Source: Cyanobacteria bacterium SIG29
GTDB taxonomy: Bacteria; Cyanobacteriota; Vampirovibrionia; Gastranaerophilales; Gastranaerophilaceae
Length of the DNA stretch: 64,000 nucleotides
Assembly (NCBI GenBank): GCA_015152515.1
Contig: SUTV01000002.1
Span: 1 to 64,000, forward strand
Direction of reading: 5' to 3'
This document shows positions 8,243-17,623 of this stretch, piece after piece. Every line of letters starts with the position of its first letter. Position 1 is the first letter of the stretch. The notes below the pieces were generated by a model. That model saw nothing but the letters and a program-made list of their open reading frames with translations. It did not search any database and was not told the origin of the DNA. A program made the translations under genes and the position numbers.

Positions 8243-9007
8243 CTAATTGTTTTCTTCAGTAGCTTCAACTTTAGCTTCTTTTGCTTGAGTTGCTACTTTC
8301 TTTTTTCTTCTGCCGCCAACAGGTTTTTCTTCGAAATTATTACCTGCTTTTTTAGCTTTGATGTTTTGGTCTGCCATTTCACCAGGCATTAAGTTGCCTT
8401 TGAAAATCCAAACTTTAACACCAATTTTACCCATTATAGTATCTGCTTCTGCGAAACCATAATCCACATTAGCTCTTAGAGTTTGTAGAGGAATTCTTCC
8501 TTCTTTAGCCCATTCGCTACGTGCGATTTCAGCACCGCCTAAACGACCTGATACCATAACTTTTATACCTTGAGCTCCACCACGCATTGCTCTTTGCATT
8601 GCTTGTTTCATTGCTCTTCTGAATGCGATACGTTTTTCTAATTGTAGAGCGATTGATTCTGCAACTAATTGAGAATCTACATCAACTCTTGCAACTTCTA
8701 CAACGTCGATTGTTACTGTTTTATTAATTAATTTAGAAACTGCTGCTCTAAGTTCATCAATACCTTGACCACCACGGCCTACTACAACACCAGGTTTTGC
8801 TGTTACAACTGTTACTGTAACATTTTGTGCTTTTCTAGCAATTAAAATTCTAGAAATGCCTGCTGCATATAATCTTTTCTTAACGAACTTTCTGATTTTT
8901 GCATCTTCAGCAACAAATTCTGGGTAATCTTTTTTAGCAAACCATGTACTAAACCATGGTTGAATTATACCTACTCTAAATCCGGTTGGATGTGTCTTTT
9001 GTCCCAT
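8243..9007 (-). CDS. rpsC: Small subunit ribosomal protein uS3
   Basis: A 254-residue S3 starting [14 protein letters not shown]. It has a KH domain with the GxxG-type loop [10 protein letters not shown] (residues ~75-84) and the GVKVWIFKG region. The ~35 residues after GNLMPGEM form a Lys/Ala/Glu-rich tail, somewhat longer than in E. coli. S3 forms the mRNA entry site. Confidence 0.98.
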   Translation of the reverse strand: MGQKTHPTGFRVGIIQPWFSTWFAKKDYPEFVAEDAKIRKFVKKRLYAAGISRILIARKAQNVTVTVVTAKPGVVVGRGGQGIDELRAAVSKLINKTVTIDVVEVARVDVDSQLVAESIALQLEKRIAFRRAMKQAMQRAMRGGAQGIKVMVSGRLGGAEIARSEWAKEGRIPLQTLRANVDYGFAEADTIMGKIGVKVWIFKGNLMPGEMADQNIKAKKAGNNFEEKPVGGRRKKKVATQAKEAKVEATEENN

Positions 9008-9019
9008 ATCTATTACCTT

Positions 9020-9358
9020 CTACTTTGATTCTTTTGTTACTTTAACAGTTAAATGAGATGTACGTTTTACTCTTGAGTAAATTCTACCTTGAGCTCTTGG
9101 TTTACCTCTTTTAAGTGTTCTTGATTCATCAGCAAATATTTCAGAAACTTTTAAAGATTCAGCTGTTGCGCCAAATTGCTCTGTTGCATTAGCCACTGCT
9201 GCTGTGATGTTTTTCTCAACTACACGAGCTGCAAAATATGGCATAAATTTCAACATGCTTAAAGCATCTGCTGCTGATTTGCCTCTTACAAGATTGATTA
9301 CTCTGCGTAATTTTCTTGCTGGCATTGTTATATCTGTTTGTCTTGCCTTAGCTTCCAT
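9020..9358 (-). CDS. rplV: Large subunit ribosomal protein uL22
   Basis: A 112-residue L22, with MPARKLRRVINLVRGKSAADAL at the N-terminal third (shown here as separate parts: RRVINLVRGK is the key helix) and the hairpin KRGKPRAQGRIYSRVKRTSH, which lines the exit tunnel and is where macrolide-resistance changes occur in other species. Only 3 bp separate it from rpsS. Confidence 0.97.
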   Translation of the reverse strand: MEAKARQTDITMPARKLRRVINLVRGKSAADALSMLKFMPYFAARVVEKNITAAVANATEQFGATAESLKVSEIFADESRTLKRGKPRAQGRIYSRVKRTSHLTVKVTKESK

Positions 9359-9361
9359 GTC

Positions 9362-9652
9362 CTATTTCCTTTTCGCTGTTTTATCTTGCCCTGCGTGGCC
9401 TCTGTACATTCTTGTAGGTGCAAATTCACCTAGTCTGTGTCCAACCATAGGTTCTGATATATAAACAGGTACGTGAGTTTTACCGTTATATACTGCGATT
9501 GTGTGTCCAACCATGTCTGGATTTTCAGGAGTAATCATAGACGCTCTTGACCAAGTCTTTATTACTCTCTTTTCTTTATTAGCGTTTAATTTATCGATTT
9601 TTGCTTTTAAAGAGTCGTGTACATATACACCCTTTTTTAGTGAACGTGTCAT
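9362..9652 (-). CDS. rpsS: Small subunit ribosomal protein uS19
   Basis: A 96-residue S19: [36 protein letters not shown] and [18 protein letters not shown]. It sits in the head of the small subunit, paired with S13. Order rplB-rpsS-rplV is canonical. Confidence 0.98.
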   Translation of the reverse strand: MTRSLKKGVYVHDSLKAKIDKLNANKEKRVIKTWSRASMITPENPDMVGHTIAVYNGKTHVPVYISEPMVGHRLGEFAPTRMYRGHAGQDKTAKRK

Positions 9653-9667
9653 TAATTATCTCCTTTA

Positions 9668-10495
9668 TTAGCGTTTTCTTCTTCTAACAATTAATTTGCT
9701 AGATTGTTTTTTTACATTTCTTGTCTTACGACCTAATGCTGGTTTACCCCATGGAGTTTTTGGATTACCACCAGGACCAGTTTTACCTTCACCACCACCG
9801 TGTGGGTGATCGCAAGGGTTCATTGTTACACCACGTACTGTAGGTCTGATACCTAAGTGACGTGTACGTCCTGCTTTACCAACTTTTAAGTTCTTGAACT
9901 CTGAGTTTCCTAAAACGCCAATTGTTGCTAAACATTCTTTTCTTACCATTCTCATTTCTGAACTTGGCATTTTGATTGTTACATAGTTGCCTTCTTTTGC
10001 CATTAATTGAGCACCAGCACCTGCTGTTCTAACCATTTTTGCGCCGCGTCCAGGAATTAATTCTACATTGTGAATAATTGTACCTAATGGAATTAATTCT
10101 AATGGAAGAGCATTACCAACTTGAATATCTGCTTCTGGTCCAGATACAACAACATCACCAACTTTTAAGTTTTCTGGTGTTAAAATGTATCTTTTTTCAC
10201 CGTCAGCATATACTACTAATGAAATTCTTACATTTCTATTTGGATCGTATTCTACAGTTTTAACTGTTCCAGGAACACCGAATTTATCGCGTTTGAAATC
10301 GATTACACGGTATGCTTGTTTATGTCCGCCACCTTTATGACGACATGTAATTCTACCTGTATTGTTTCTACCTGCAGTTTTTCTTATAGGTCTTAATAAT
10401 GATTTTTCTGGTGTTGATGTTGTAACTTCAGAATAATCACTTTTTGTCATTCCTCTTTGTCCTGGAGATGTAGGATTAATTTTTCTTATACCCAT
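9668..10495 (-). CDS. rplB: Large subunit ribosomal protein uL2
   Basis: A 275-residue L2, the usual length. [18 protein letters not shown] at the N-terminal side, the central [19 protein letters not shown], and [19 protein letters not shown] near the peptidyl-transferase-proximal histidine are all intact. It binds 23S rRNA domain IV. A 4-bp gap separates it from rplW. Confidence 0.98.
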   Translation of the reverse strand: MGIRKINPTSPGQRGMTKSDYSEVTTSTPEKSLLRPIRKTAGRNNTGRITCRHKGGGHKQAYRVIDFKRDKFGVPGTVKTVEYDPNRNVRISLVVYADGEKRYILTPENLKVGDVVVSGPEADIQVGNALPLELIPLGTIIHNVELIPGRGAKMVRTAGAGAQLMAKEGNYVTIKMPSSEMRMVRKECLATIGVLGNSEFKNLKVGKAGRTRHLGIRPTVRGVTMNPCDHPHGGGEGKTGPGGNPKTPWGKPALGRKTRNVKKQSSKLIVRRRKR

Positions 10496-10499
10496 TGTT

Positions 10500-10808
10500 T
10501 TACACTCCTGCTAATTCTTCGATAGGATCACCTTCAATAGTAACGATAGCTTTTTTGCTAGATTGTGTTCTACCTACAGAATATCCTACTCTTTTTGCAT
10601 GTGACGGCATATAAACCGTTCTTACTTTTGTTACTTTTCTTCCTGGAAAAGCTAATTCTAAAGCTTGAGCAATCTCTACTTTTGTTGCATCTTTAGCTAC
10701 TTCGAAAGTATATTGAGATAATGCTGTTGCTGTCATTGATTTTTCAGTGATTATAGGACGTTTAATAATATCGTATAATCTTTCTTTATTTTGCTTCATT
10801 GTACTCAT
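10500..10808 (-). CDS. rplW: Large subunit ribosomal protein uL23
   Basis: A 102-residue L23, with [12 protein letters not shown] near the N-terminus and [16 protein letters not shown]. It is the tunnel-exit docking site for trigger factor and SRP. Its start overlaps the rplD stop by one base. Two ATGs lie four codons apart; I keep the upstream one because of the overlap. Confidence 0.96.
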   Translation of the reverse strand: MSTMKQNKERLYDIIKRPIITEKSMTATALSQYTFEVAKDATKVEIAQALELAFPGRKVTKVRTVYMPSHAKRVGYSVGRTQSSKKAIVTIEGDPIEELAGV

Positions 10809-11443
10809 TATTTTGATAACCTCTCAGTTATTTCTAATATTGCTGCTTCAGTCATTACTAAGCTATCAGCTTCTAATAAATCTTTTACATTCAAGTTTGA
10901 AGGTAAAATGATTTTTACATTTGGAAGGTTTCTTGCTGCTAATTCTAATTGGCCGTTTTCTGCAGCTTTTGTATTAGCAATGATTAAAATTTTACCTTCT
11001 ACTTTTAGAGCTTTTAATGACTCTGCTACCATTTTTGTTTTAGCTTCTGTAATTTCAGAAAAATCTTTAACTAAAACAGTATTATCTAATCTTGCAGATA
11101 AAGCTGATTTTAATGCTAATCTTCTTGCTTTTTGTGGCATAGAGAATTCATAGCTTCTTGGTTTTGGTCCAAATACAACACCACCACCTGCGAACAATGG
11201 TGATCTGATTGAACCAGCTCTTGCTCTACCTGTACCTTTTTGTTTCCATGGTTTTCTTCCACCGCCAGAAACTTCTGCTCTTGTTTTTGCACAAGCATTT
11301 CCGCCTCTAGCGTTATTTAATTGTCTTCTTAATGCCATATGCATTACGTGCAAATTTGGTTCTACTCCGAATACTTTATCATCAAGAGCAATTTGACCAA
11401 CTTGCTTTCCGCTTGTACTTAATATTGAAACTTCTTTTGTCAT
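10808..11443 (-). CDS. rplD: Large subunit ribosomal protein uL4
   Basis: A 211-residue L4: ALRRQLNNARGGNACAKTRAEV, GGGRKPWKQKGTGRARAGS and FGPKPRSYEF form the tunnel-lining extended loop; the C-terminal globular domain is full length. In some bacteria L4 also represses the S10 operon; no S10-leader hairpin of that kind is evident here. Confidence 0.98.
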   Translation of the reverse strand: MTKEVSILSTSGKQVGQIALDDKVFGVEPNLHVMHMALRRQLNNARGGNACAKTRAEVSGGGRKPWKQKGTGRARAGSIRSPLFAGGGVVFGPKPRSYEFSMPQKARRLALKSALSARLDNTVLVKDFSEITEAKTKMVAESLKALKVEGKILIIANTKAAENGQLELAARNLPNVKIILPSNLNVKDLLEADSLVMTEAAILEITERLSK

Positions 11444-11474
11444 AATTTCTTTTTCCTTTTAATTGAACTTTGAG

Positions 11475-12110
11475 TTAGTTCCATTTAACTCTTGATGGTA
11501 CAACTGTTACTAATTTACCTTCAGGACCAGGTACTGAACCTTTTACTAGTAACAAATTGTTTTCATTGTCAACTCTTACTACTGTAAGTTTTGCAATTGT
11601 TACTCTTTCGTTACCCATGTTTCCAGCCATCTTTTTACCTTTGATTACACGGCCTGGTGTTGTACCTGCACCGATTGAACCAGGTTCTCTGTGGTTTTTA
11701 GAACCGTGTGCCATTGGTCCACGTCCAAAGTTCCATCTTTTTACTGTACCTTGGAAACCTTTACCGATTGATGTACCTGTTACATCTACTTTTGTTCCTT
11801 CAGATAAAACTGATAAATCAATTTTTTGTCCAACTGCGTATGCTTCTGGATTATCTAATCTGAATTCTTGTAAATGTCTGAAATTTTCTAGTCCGTTTTT
11901 CTTAAAATGTCCTAATTCAGCTTTTGTTAAATGCTTTTCTTTTGCTGGTACTACGCCAACTTGGATTGCATTATAACCATCTGAATCAACAGTTTTTACT
12001 TGTGTAACTGTTAACGGATTAACTTTTATTACTGTTACGGGAATTGCAAGTCCTTGTTCGTCAAATACTTGTGTCATCCCAAGCTTTTCGCCTATTACTC
12101 CCAGTGTCAT
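11475..12110 (-). CDS. rplC: Large subunit ribosomal protein uL3
   Basis: A 211-residue L3: starts GVIGEKLGMTQVFDEQG and contains the long-loop signature RGPMAHGSKNHREPGSIGAG with the methylatable glutamine position shifted as usual in bacteria. It is an early-assembly protein near the peptidyl transferase centre. A 107-bp gap to rpsJ holds a small CTACG/CGTAG hairpin (12134-12158). Confidence 0.98.
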   Translation of the reverse strand: MTLGVIGEKLGMTQVFDEQGLAIPVTVIKVNPLTVTQVKTVDSDGYNAIQVGVVPAKEKHLTKAELGHFKKNGLENFRHLQEFRLDNPEAYAVGQKIDLSVLSEGTKVDVTGTSIGKGFQGTVKRWNFGRGPMAHGSKNHREPGSIGAGTTPGRVIKGKKMAGNMGNERVTIAKLTVVRVDNENNLLLVKGSVPGPEGKLVTVVPSRVKWN

Positions 12111-12217
12111 ATTTCACCTTTCCTTTGTGAGCGCTACGTTTGTCTACTTGCCTCGTAGATCACATTCAATTTATAAGGAGATTCCTTCTATTAAATTGTA
12201 TGTGCCTGTTAAAACTT

Positions 12218-12535
12218 TTACAGCTTAACTTCGATATCTACTCCGGCAGGCAAATCCATTCTTGTTAATTCTTCTGTTGTTTGTGCTGTCGGATCATAAA
12301 TATCAATGATTCTTTTGTGTATTCTCATCTCAAAATGTTCTCTTGATTTTTTATCAACGTGAGGCGAGCGAAGTACACAATACAAACGACGTTTTGTTGG
12401 TAATGGAACAGGTCCAGCTACTCTAGCTTCTGTTCTTTTAACAACTTCTACAATTTTACTTGCAGATAAGTCGATTAATTTATGGTCGTATGCTTTCAAA
12501 CAAACTCTGATTCTTTGTTGCTTGCTTTCGTTCAT
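12218..12535 (-). CDS. rpsJ: Small subunit ribosomal protein uS10
   Basis: A 105-residue S10, first gene of the cluster: [26 protein letters not shown] and [17 protein letters not shown] are diagnostic. The open frame extends 18 codons further upstream, but [11 protein letters not shown] at 12535 fits family length and has AAAAGGAAG just before it. S10 is also NusB's partner in antitermination. Confidence 0.97.
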   Translation of the reverse strand: MNESKQQRIRVCLKAYDHKLIDLSASKIVEVVKRTEARVAGPVPLPTKRRLYCVLRSPHVDKKSREHFEMRIHKRIIDIYDPTAQTTEELTRMDLPAGVDIEVKL

Positions 12536-12600
12536 TTCCACTTCCTTTTGTCTAATTGACTTTTGCTTATGGCAAATACATTTTACCACTTAGCATAATA

Positions 12601-12629
12601 AATTTATGACAAACATAATTCATAGTCAA
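12601..12629 (-). promoter_or_regulatory. Candidate promoter of the ribosomal cluster
   Basis: On the minus strand, TTGACT (12629-12624) and TAAATT (12606-12601) are separated by exactly 17 bases. Transcription would start near 12594, giving a leader of about 60 nt before rpsJ. The -10 is weak and neighbouring AT-rich hexamers are alternatives. Confidence 0.4.
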
Positions 12630-12701
12630 CAAATAAATTTCCATTCTTTTCTTTTTGCTTAATATTTCTTTATTTTATTGTAAATTTCATTGACAATCGA
12701 C

Positions 12702-12745
12702 AAAGAAACCACCAGTTACGCTTAAACGGGTGGTTTCTTTTTTTA
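12702..12745. terminator. Terminator between helicase and rpsJ
   Basis: AAAGAAACCACC and GGTGGTTTCTTT form a 12-bp stem around a 14-base loop. The longer T run is on the plus strand; the minus strand also has TTTCTTT in the second arm. It most likely serves the helicase gene that ends at 12761. Confidence 0.7.
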
Positions 12746-12760
12746 TCTCTTTCTCTTTTT

Positions 12761-15700
12761 TTAGACTTCAATTGGCTCTTTTATTATTAATTGACGAGCA
12801 TCTAACAATTTTTGTCTTAATTCTTCATATGCAGGGTCTTGTGTTTGAATAGCCCCAACTTGCGCCATTTCAGCCATTTGACTCAACAAATCTGCACTTT
12901 GCATTATTGTTCTATAAACACCACCCTCATCCATCTCTGTTTTTGAGGTCATTCGGATTAATTGTTCCCAATTTGTCATACTATCAATTGGATTTACTTG
13001 ATTCATATGTGTCCAAGCATATAAAATTTGGGCACTTGCAGCACTAAACTTAGGTGCTGTTGCTTTTATTCCATTTTCAATTTCTGTTGAATATACACTT
13101 GATGAAACTTTCAATAATCTTTTGAATGCATCAGCAACTTGACGTTTATCAATATCATCCCAAGCATCATAAACCTCAGACTCACCAATACCTTCTAAAT
13201 TTTGCAATGCTTCAATTTTTTCAATCAATTTATCTTTTATTGTCAAGCTATTATACAAATTCTCTGTTTTATTATATTCAGCCTTAATTTGTTCTGGTGG
13301 ATTTTTCTTTAAGAATTGGAAATTATCAGCCAAAGCATTTTCAATATTTTCTTCTAAATATTGCATATTAACAGCTAATTTAATATCAGTTTCTAATTCT
13401 TTTTGTTGTCTTTCTAAACGTGCTTTTGCTTTACTTCCCTTTGAAGATGGGTCAAGTTCAACAAGTTCTGCTCTTAATTTACTTATATGTTGACCAATTG
13501 ATTTTGAATTGATTCTTTTCTTATATTTTGCAACTGCATCAAGATGTGTTTCTAAAATTTTTGTCGGAACTGTTTCGCCATTTAACAAAGCATTTACAAC
13601 TTCTTCAGAAGTCATAGTGCCTGTTTGTTTTGTTATTTTATACATTTTTGCACGCCTTGCGCCAAGTTCTCTAATAGTTGCTTGTATATCTTCAACAGAT
13701 ACATCTGGTTTTTCAATTGATTGAGCGAAAGCCATCATTTCATCATAACTAGAAAAACTATCATAAGTTCTTCCTAGTTGAGCCAACATAGAAGTTGTTG
13801 AACCAACTAATTTTTCGCAAACATGTTTAATAGCTTCTTTTGTTTTAGCAAAAGTCATAGAATAATCTGTTTCATATGAAACAGCAGTTTCTTTTGATTT
13901 TGCAGGCATTGCCATAGCGCCAGCAAGCATTGCTAAAGTTTGTGGTGTCATACCTTCTAATTCTTTTGAATTAATCATTTCCGTTAAAGTTATTTCATTA
14001 AATCCTCTAACTTTTGATGCCATATTTGCAAGCATTGTAGGATATAATGCACCATCTTCTTCAACCAAGAAACCTCTTTGGTTTAAAATTTCAGCTTTTC
14101 TACGGCTAATTTCCATTAATTCAGATACTTTAGCTTCTTTTGTGCCATTTTCTTGTTGATTTACATAGAAAGTTTTATCAAAAATTTCAGCCAATTTTGA
14201 ATCATCTGCATTATGCTCATAATAGCCAGTTATAAAGGCATAATCAGGGGTATAATTACTATTTATTGGATTACAATCAATTGCTTCTAAATACAAGAAG
14301 TCTTGTTCTGTTTTTCTATCTGTTGGAAGAGTATAAACATAACCAACAGTATCAATACCTCTACGACCTGCTCTACCAGACATTTGTTTAAATTCATTAG
14401 AAGTTAGCATTCTTACAGGAACTTTTTCTTCTTCTTCATTTTCTGGATTTTCTTCTAATAAAATTTTTGCATCTTCATCATCTAACAATTTGCCCGCATC
14501 AACATCTTGATCACATGGCTTATAAGGACTTGAAATTACAACTGTCTTAGCAGGCATATTAATACCAGCTGCCAAAGTTTCTGTTGCAATTACTACTTTT
14601 AATAATTTCTTTTGGAATAATTCTTCAATTAATTCCTTTTGTCCAGGAATAATGCCGGCATTATGGATAGCATAACCTTTTTTAAGTGCTTCCATATCCA
14701 AATCAGCACCAATATATTTTTCTAATTTGTATTTATCAACAATTTTTTCTATTTGTTCTTTTTCTTCAGCAGTTGTTAAATCAGCACCATCTTTACCAAA
14801 ATACTCAAGGGCTTCACGAGAATAATTTCTACTAAACACAAATAAAATAGCTGGTAATTGTTCTCTATCATTTAATTTATTAACAACTTCTTTAAAGTCT
14901 GATAATTTTGGTTTTGAAACACGAACACTTTCTTCATCGAAGGTTTCGCCACGTCTAGTTGCTTTCTCGATTTTCTTCTCAGTTGCATTATAAGACTGAG
15001 TTTCTATCATATCGAATTTCAACGGAACATGGCGTGCTTCTGATGGAATTGAAACTAATGAAACGTTATTACCTTTTAAATTGCCAATCCAAGCTTCCAA
15101 TTCTTTTGGATTACCAATTGTTGCACTTAATTCTAAGGTTTGAACATTTTGAGGAGTGTACATAACTGACTCTTCCCAAACAGGACCTCTATCAGGGTCT
15201 CCAAGATAATGGAATTCATCAAAAATTACTGTACCTAAATTTTCCATTAATGGATTATTATCACCATAAAAATGAGATAATGCCATATTTCTATATACTT
15301 CTGTTGTCATAATAATGATAGGAGCTTCAACATTTTCTCGTCTATCTCCTGTCAAAATACCAACATTTTCTTCACCATATACTTTTCTAAATTCATTTAA
15401 TTTTTGGTTACTTAACGCTTTTAATGGAGTGGTATAAAAGGTTGTTTTTCCTTCTGCCATATTTTTTGTTGCAGCATAATGTGCAATAGCTGTTTTACCA
15501 GTACCAGTCGGTGCTTCAACTAATACATCACGACCTTCTAATAAGGCTTTTCCTGCGTCTATTTGGAAAGAATCTGGACTACAACCAGCTGGCAATTGAA
15601 AATAATTTTCTTTTAATGTTTGATTAAATTCTGCACCTTTAAAAGACACTAAATCTTTTCCAAAGAACACAGCTGGTGATGTATAAACATTCACATTATT

Positions 15701-15784
15701 ACTATAATTTGCTGATGGGGTTGTTTTATTTTTTTGTATTCTTACCTTTTGAACATTTAATGCATTAATAGGTGATATTTTCAT
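12761..15784 (-). CDS. Ski2-like DExH-box RNA helicase
   Basis: A 1007-residue superfamily 2 helicase. After an unusual ~60-residue N-terminal region, the Q-motif-like CSPDSFQIDAGKAL is followed by Walker A APTGTGKTAIAHY, motif Ia TTPLKALSNQK, motif II DEFH (FDEFHYLGD), motif III SATIGN, and motif VI QMSGRAGRRGIDT. The C-terminal ~450 residues are helical, as in Ski2/Mtr4-type enzymes, which are common in cyanobacteria and actinobacteria. It is expected to unwind RNA in the cytoplasm. The first 60 residues carry SPAVFFGK and VSFKG, a tag found in other lineage-specific proteins here. RBS AAAAGGA precedes the ATG. Monocistronic. Confidence 0.9.
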   Translation of the reverse strand: MKISPINALNVQKVRIQKNKTTPSANYSNNVNVYTSPAVFFGKDLVSFKGAEFNQTLKENYFQLPAGCSPDSFQIDAGKALLEGRDVLVEAPTGTGKTAIAHYAATKNMAEGKTTFYTTPLKALSNQKLNEFRKVYGEENVGILTGDRRENVEAPIIIMTTEVYRNMALSHFYGDNNPLMENLGTVIFDEFHYLGDPDRGPVWEESVMYTPQNVQTLELSATIGNPKELEAWIGNLKGNNVSLVSIPSEARHVPLKFDMIETQSYNATEKKIEKATRRGETFDEESVRVSKPKLSDFKEVVNKLNDREQLPAILFVFSRNYSREALEYFGKDGADLTTAEEKEQIEKIVDKYKLEKYIGADLDMEALKKGYAIHNAGIIPGQKELIEELFQKKLLKVVIATETLAAGINMPAKTVVISSPYKPCDQDVDAGKLLDDEDAKILLEENPENEEEEKVPVRMLTSNEFKQMSGRAGRRGIDTVGYVYTLPTDRKTEQDFLYLEAIDCNPINSNYTPDYAFITGYYEHNADDSKLAEIFDKTFYVNQQENGTKEAKVSELMEISRRKAEILNQRGFLVEEDGALYPTMLANMASKVRGFNEITLTEMINSKELEGMTPQTLAMLAGAMAMPAKSKETAVSYETDYSMTFAKTKEAIKHVCEKLVGSTTSMLAQLGRTYDSFSSYDEMMAFAQSIEKPDVSVEDIQATIRELGARRAKMYKITKQTGTMTSEEVVNALLNGETVPTKILETHLDAVAKYKKRINSKSIGQHISKLRAELVELDPSSKGSKAKARLERQQKELETDIKLAVNMQYLEENIENALADNFQFLKKNPPEQIKAEYNKTENLYNSLTIKDKLIEKIEALQNLEGIGESEVYDAWDDIDKRQVADAFKRLLKVSSSVYSTEIENGIKATAPKFSAASAQILYAWTHMNQVNPIDSMTNWEQLIRMTSKTEMDEGGVYRTIMQSADLLSQMAEMAQVGAIQTQDPAYEELRQKLLDARQLIIKEPIEV

Positions 15785-15867
15785 GAATAGTCCTTTTCAT
15801 TCCTTTTTACGGACTAAACCTTCAATATATTTTTTTTTGCCGATATATCCCAATTAATTAATAAATG

Positions 15868-17256
15868 TTAATTAACGCCAATAAACTTCTTTAATTCAAC
15901 CTTATCAAACACTTCTATATTATCTTGATTATGTGCAAAAATAATACAAGAAATTAAAGGTTTAAACATTTCAAAATCACTATATGACAGCTTCTTATTC
16001 AAATCTGCCATATTATCAGCTAGAAACTCAGTTATCAAAACTTTGTTTTTAAAAACTAACGAACCAAAATAATCCAAAGCAATTTTACTTGTTATCCCTT
16101 CAAAATAAATTAAATCAGGTGATTGAAACTCAATAAATCTCATTGCTTTTTCAATATTAAAACCAATATTTTCATTTAATTCGCATTGATTAACATTTTC
16201 TAAATTGTATTTAGAAATTGATTCAATCGTCATAATGTTTTTATCTGAATTAGCTATTTCTGAAAGAATCGAATAAATAATATGTGTTTTACCAGATAAT
16301 GATGAACCACAAACCAAAATTACCCCAGCATTTTGAAGTTCATTTTTTATAATATTAATTTGATTTTCAGTTAAACCAATTTCGTCCATCTTTTTTGGCG
16401 GTTTATAAATTTTAAGAGAAATTCTTTCACCATTAATTGTTGGAAAAGCCGAAATACTAGCTGTTAAGACAATATCATCTACTTTAAAAACCAATTTCCC
16501 AAGCTGAGGAAGCTCACATACATTAACATCTAAAGCAGATAACGCTTTTAATTTAGAAATAAATGGAACAACCAAAACTGATGGGATTTGTCCGGTGTTT
16601 ACAATTTGAGTAGCCTGTCTAAAATTAACACTTAAGCCATTTTGAACATGTTCAAAAAACATTTCATGAACATCATTTAAAATTGCTTGTTTTAAAATTG
16701 CTCTAATTAAAATTTGTATATGTTCATCAGATAAAACTTCGTTATTTAGTTCATCTTGCCAATCAAATTTAACTTCATTTTTTTCAATTTTAATCTGTCC
16801 AACACTACTTGCGCTGTTATAGTATTCTTCTATTTTTTTAATTACCAAATTTTCAGCAGAAACAACAGGTTCTATATCACAACCAATCTGTTCTACAATT
16901 TTATCAATAGCCAATACATCAAGAGGGTCTGCCATAGCTACTGTTAAAACATTTTCTATTTTAAACAAAGGAATTATCTTATATTTTTGAGCGTCATTAA
17001 AACTAATATAAGAAAGACATCTTGTATCTAAAGTATAATCTTTTAAATCTACATACGGGATATGAAGTTTGCTCTCTAAAAACTTTAATAAAACTTCTTC
17101 TGTAATAAGGTTAGATTTTATTAAAATCTGACCAATATTAACATTTTGAGAAACGGAAAGTTCATGAGCTTTTTCTATATCTTCATAACTAACAAGCCCA
17201 TCACGAACCAAATCGTATTTCAATTTTTCAAGAGTTTTATTTGTTACTAATTCCAT
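15868..17256 (-). CDS. Divergent PilB/GspE-like ATPase
   Basis: A 462-residue protein. Residues ~20-145 form an MshEN/T2SSE-N domain (KSNLITEEVLLKFLESKLHIPYVDL), a c-di-GMP-binding fold in some relatives. Residues ~175-440 align to the PilB/GspE ATPase (FPTINGERISLKIYKP, then Walker A GSSLSGKT at 317-324). The motor is degenerate: the Walker B/GEIRD stretch reads PDLIYFEGI, the histidine-box TLHT motif is not recognisable and the tetra-cysteine zinc knuckle is absent. It is ~100 residues shorter than PilB. Four bases separate it from the receiver gene upstream, so it is probably a signalling-linked or regulatory relative rather than a normal pilus extension motor. Confidence 0.82.
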   Translation of the reverse strand: MELVTNKTLEKLKYDLVRDGLVSYEDIEKAHELSVSQNVNIGQILIKSNLITEEVLLKFLESKLHIPYVDLKDYTLDTRCLSYISFNDAQKYKIIPLFKIENVLTVAMADPLDVLAIDKIVEQIGCDIEPVVSAENLVIKKIEEYYNSASSVGQIKIEKNEVKFDWQDELNNEVLSDEHIQILIRAILKQAILNDVHEMFFEHVQNGLSVNFRQATQIVNTGQIPSVLVVPFISKLKALSALDVNVCELPQLGKLVFKVDDIVLTASISAFPTINGERISLKIYKPPKKMDEIGLTENQINIIKNELQNAGVILVCGSSLSGKTHIIYSILSEIANSDKNIMTIESISKYNLENVNQCELNENIGFNIEKAMRFIEFQSPDLIYFEGITSKIALDYFGSLVFKNKVLITEFLADNMADLNKKLSYSDFEMFKPLISCIIFAHNQDNIEVFDKVELKKFIGVN

Positions 17257-17260
17257 TTAA

Positions 17261-17623
17261 TTATCCCAAATAACTTTTAACTTTTTCAATTACATAATCG
17301 ACATTAAACGGTTTTGTTATATATTCATCTGCGCCTGTTTCCTCGCCGATAATTTTATCTTCTTCTTGAGAGCGCGCTGTAATCATTAAAATAGGAATAT
17401 CTTTATATTTATTGTCGTATTTTAAAAGCCTGCTTATTTTATAACCATTAATTTTAGGCATCATAACATCAAGAATAATTAAATCAGGTGAAATTTCCCT
17501 TGCTAATTTCAAACCTTCTTCACCATCCATTGCAGTTACACATTCATAACCGTTAGCTTCTAATACAAACTGCAAAATCTCTATTATATCTACTTCATCA
17601 TCAACTATTAGTACTTTTTTCAT
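17261..17623 (-). CDS. Single-domain response regulator (CheY/PilG-like)
   Basis: A 120-residue stand-alone receiver. The acidic pair in IVDDE, the phospho-acceptor aspartate in LIILDVMMPKINGY (D52), the threonine in MITARS and the lysine in YITKPF are all present, so it should be phosphorylatable. There is no output domain. The start overlaps the kinase gene by 23 bp, and only 4 bp separate it from the PilB-like ATPase, making a kinase-receiver-ATPase signalling unit. Confidence 0.95.
   Translation of the reverse strand: MKKVLIVDDEVDIIEILQFVLEANGYECVTAMDGEEGLKLAREISPDLIILDVMMPKINGYKISRLLKYDNKYKDIPILMITARSQEEDKIIGEETGADEYITKPFNVDYVIEKVKSYLG

Noticed and set aside
12536-12589. 18-codon extension of rpsJ
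   Set aside because: Family length and ribosome binding site support the start at 12535.
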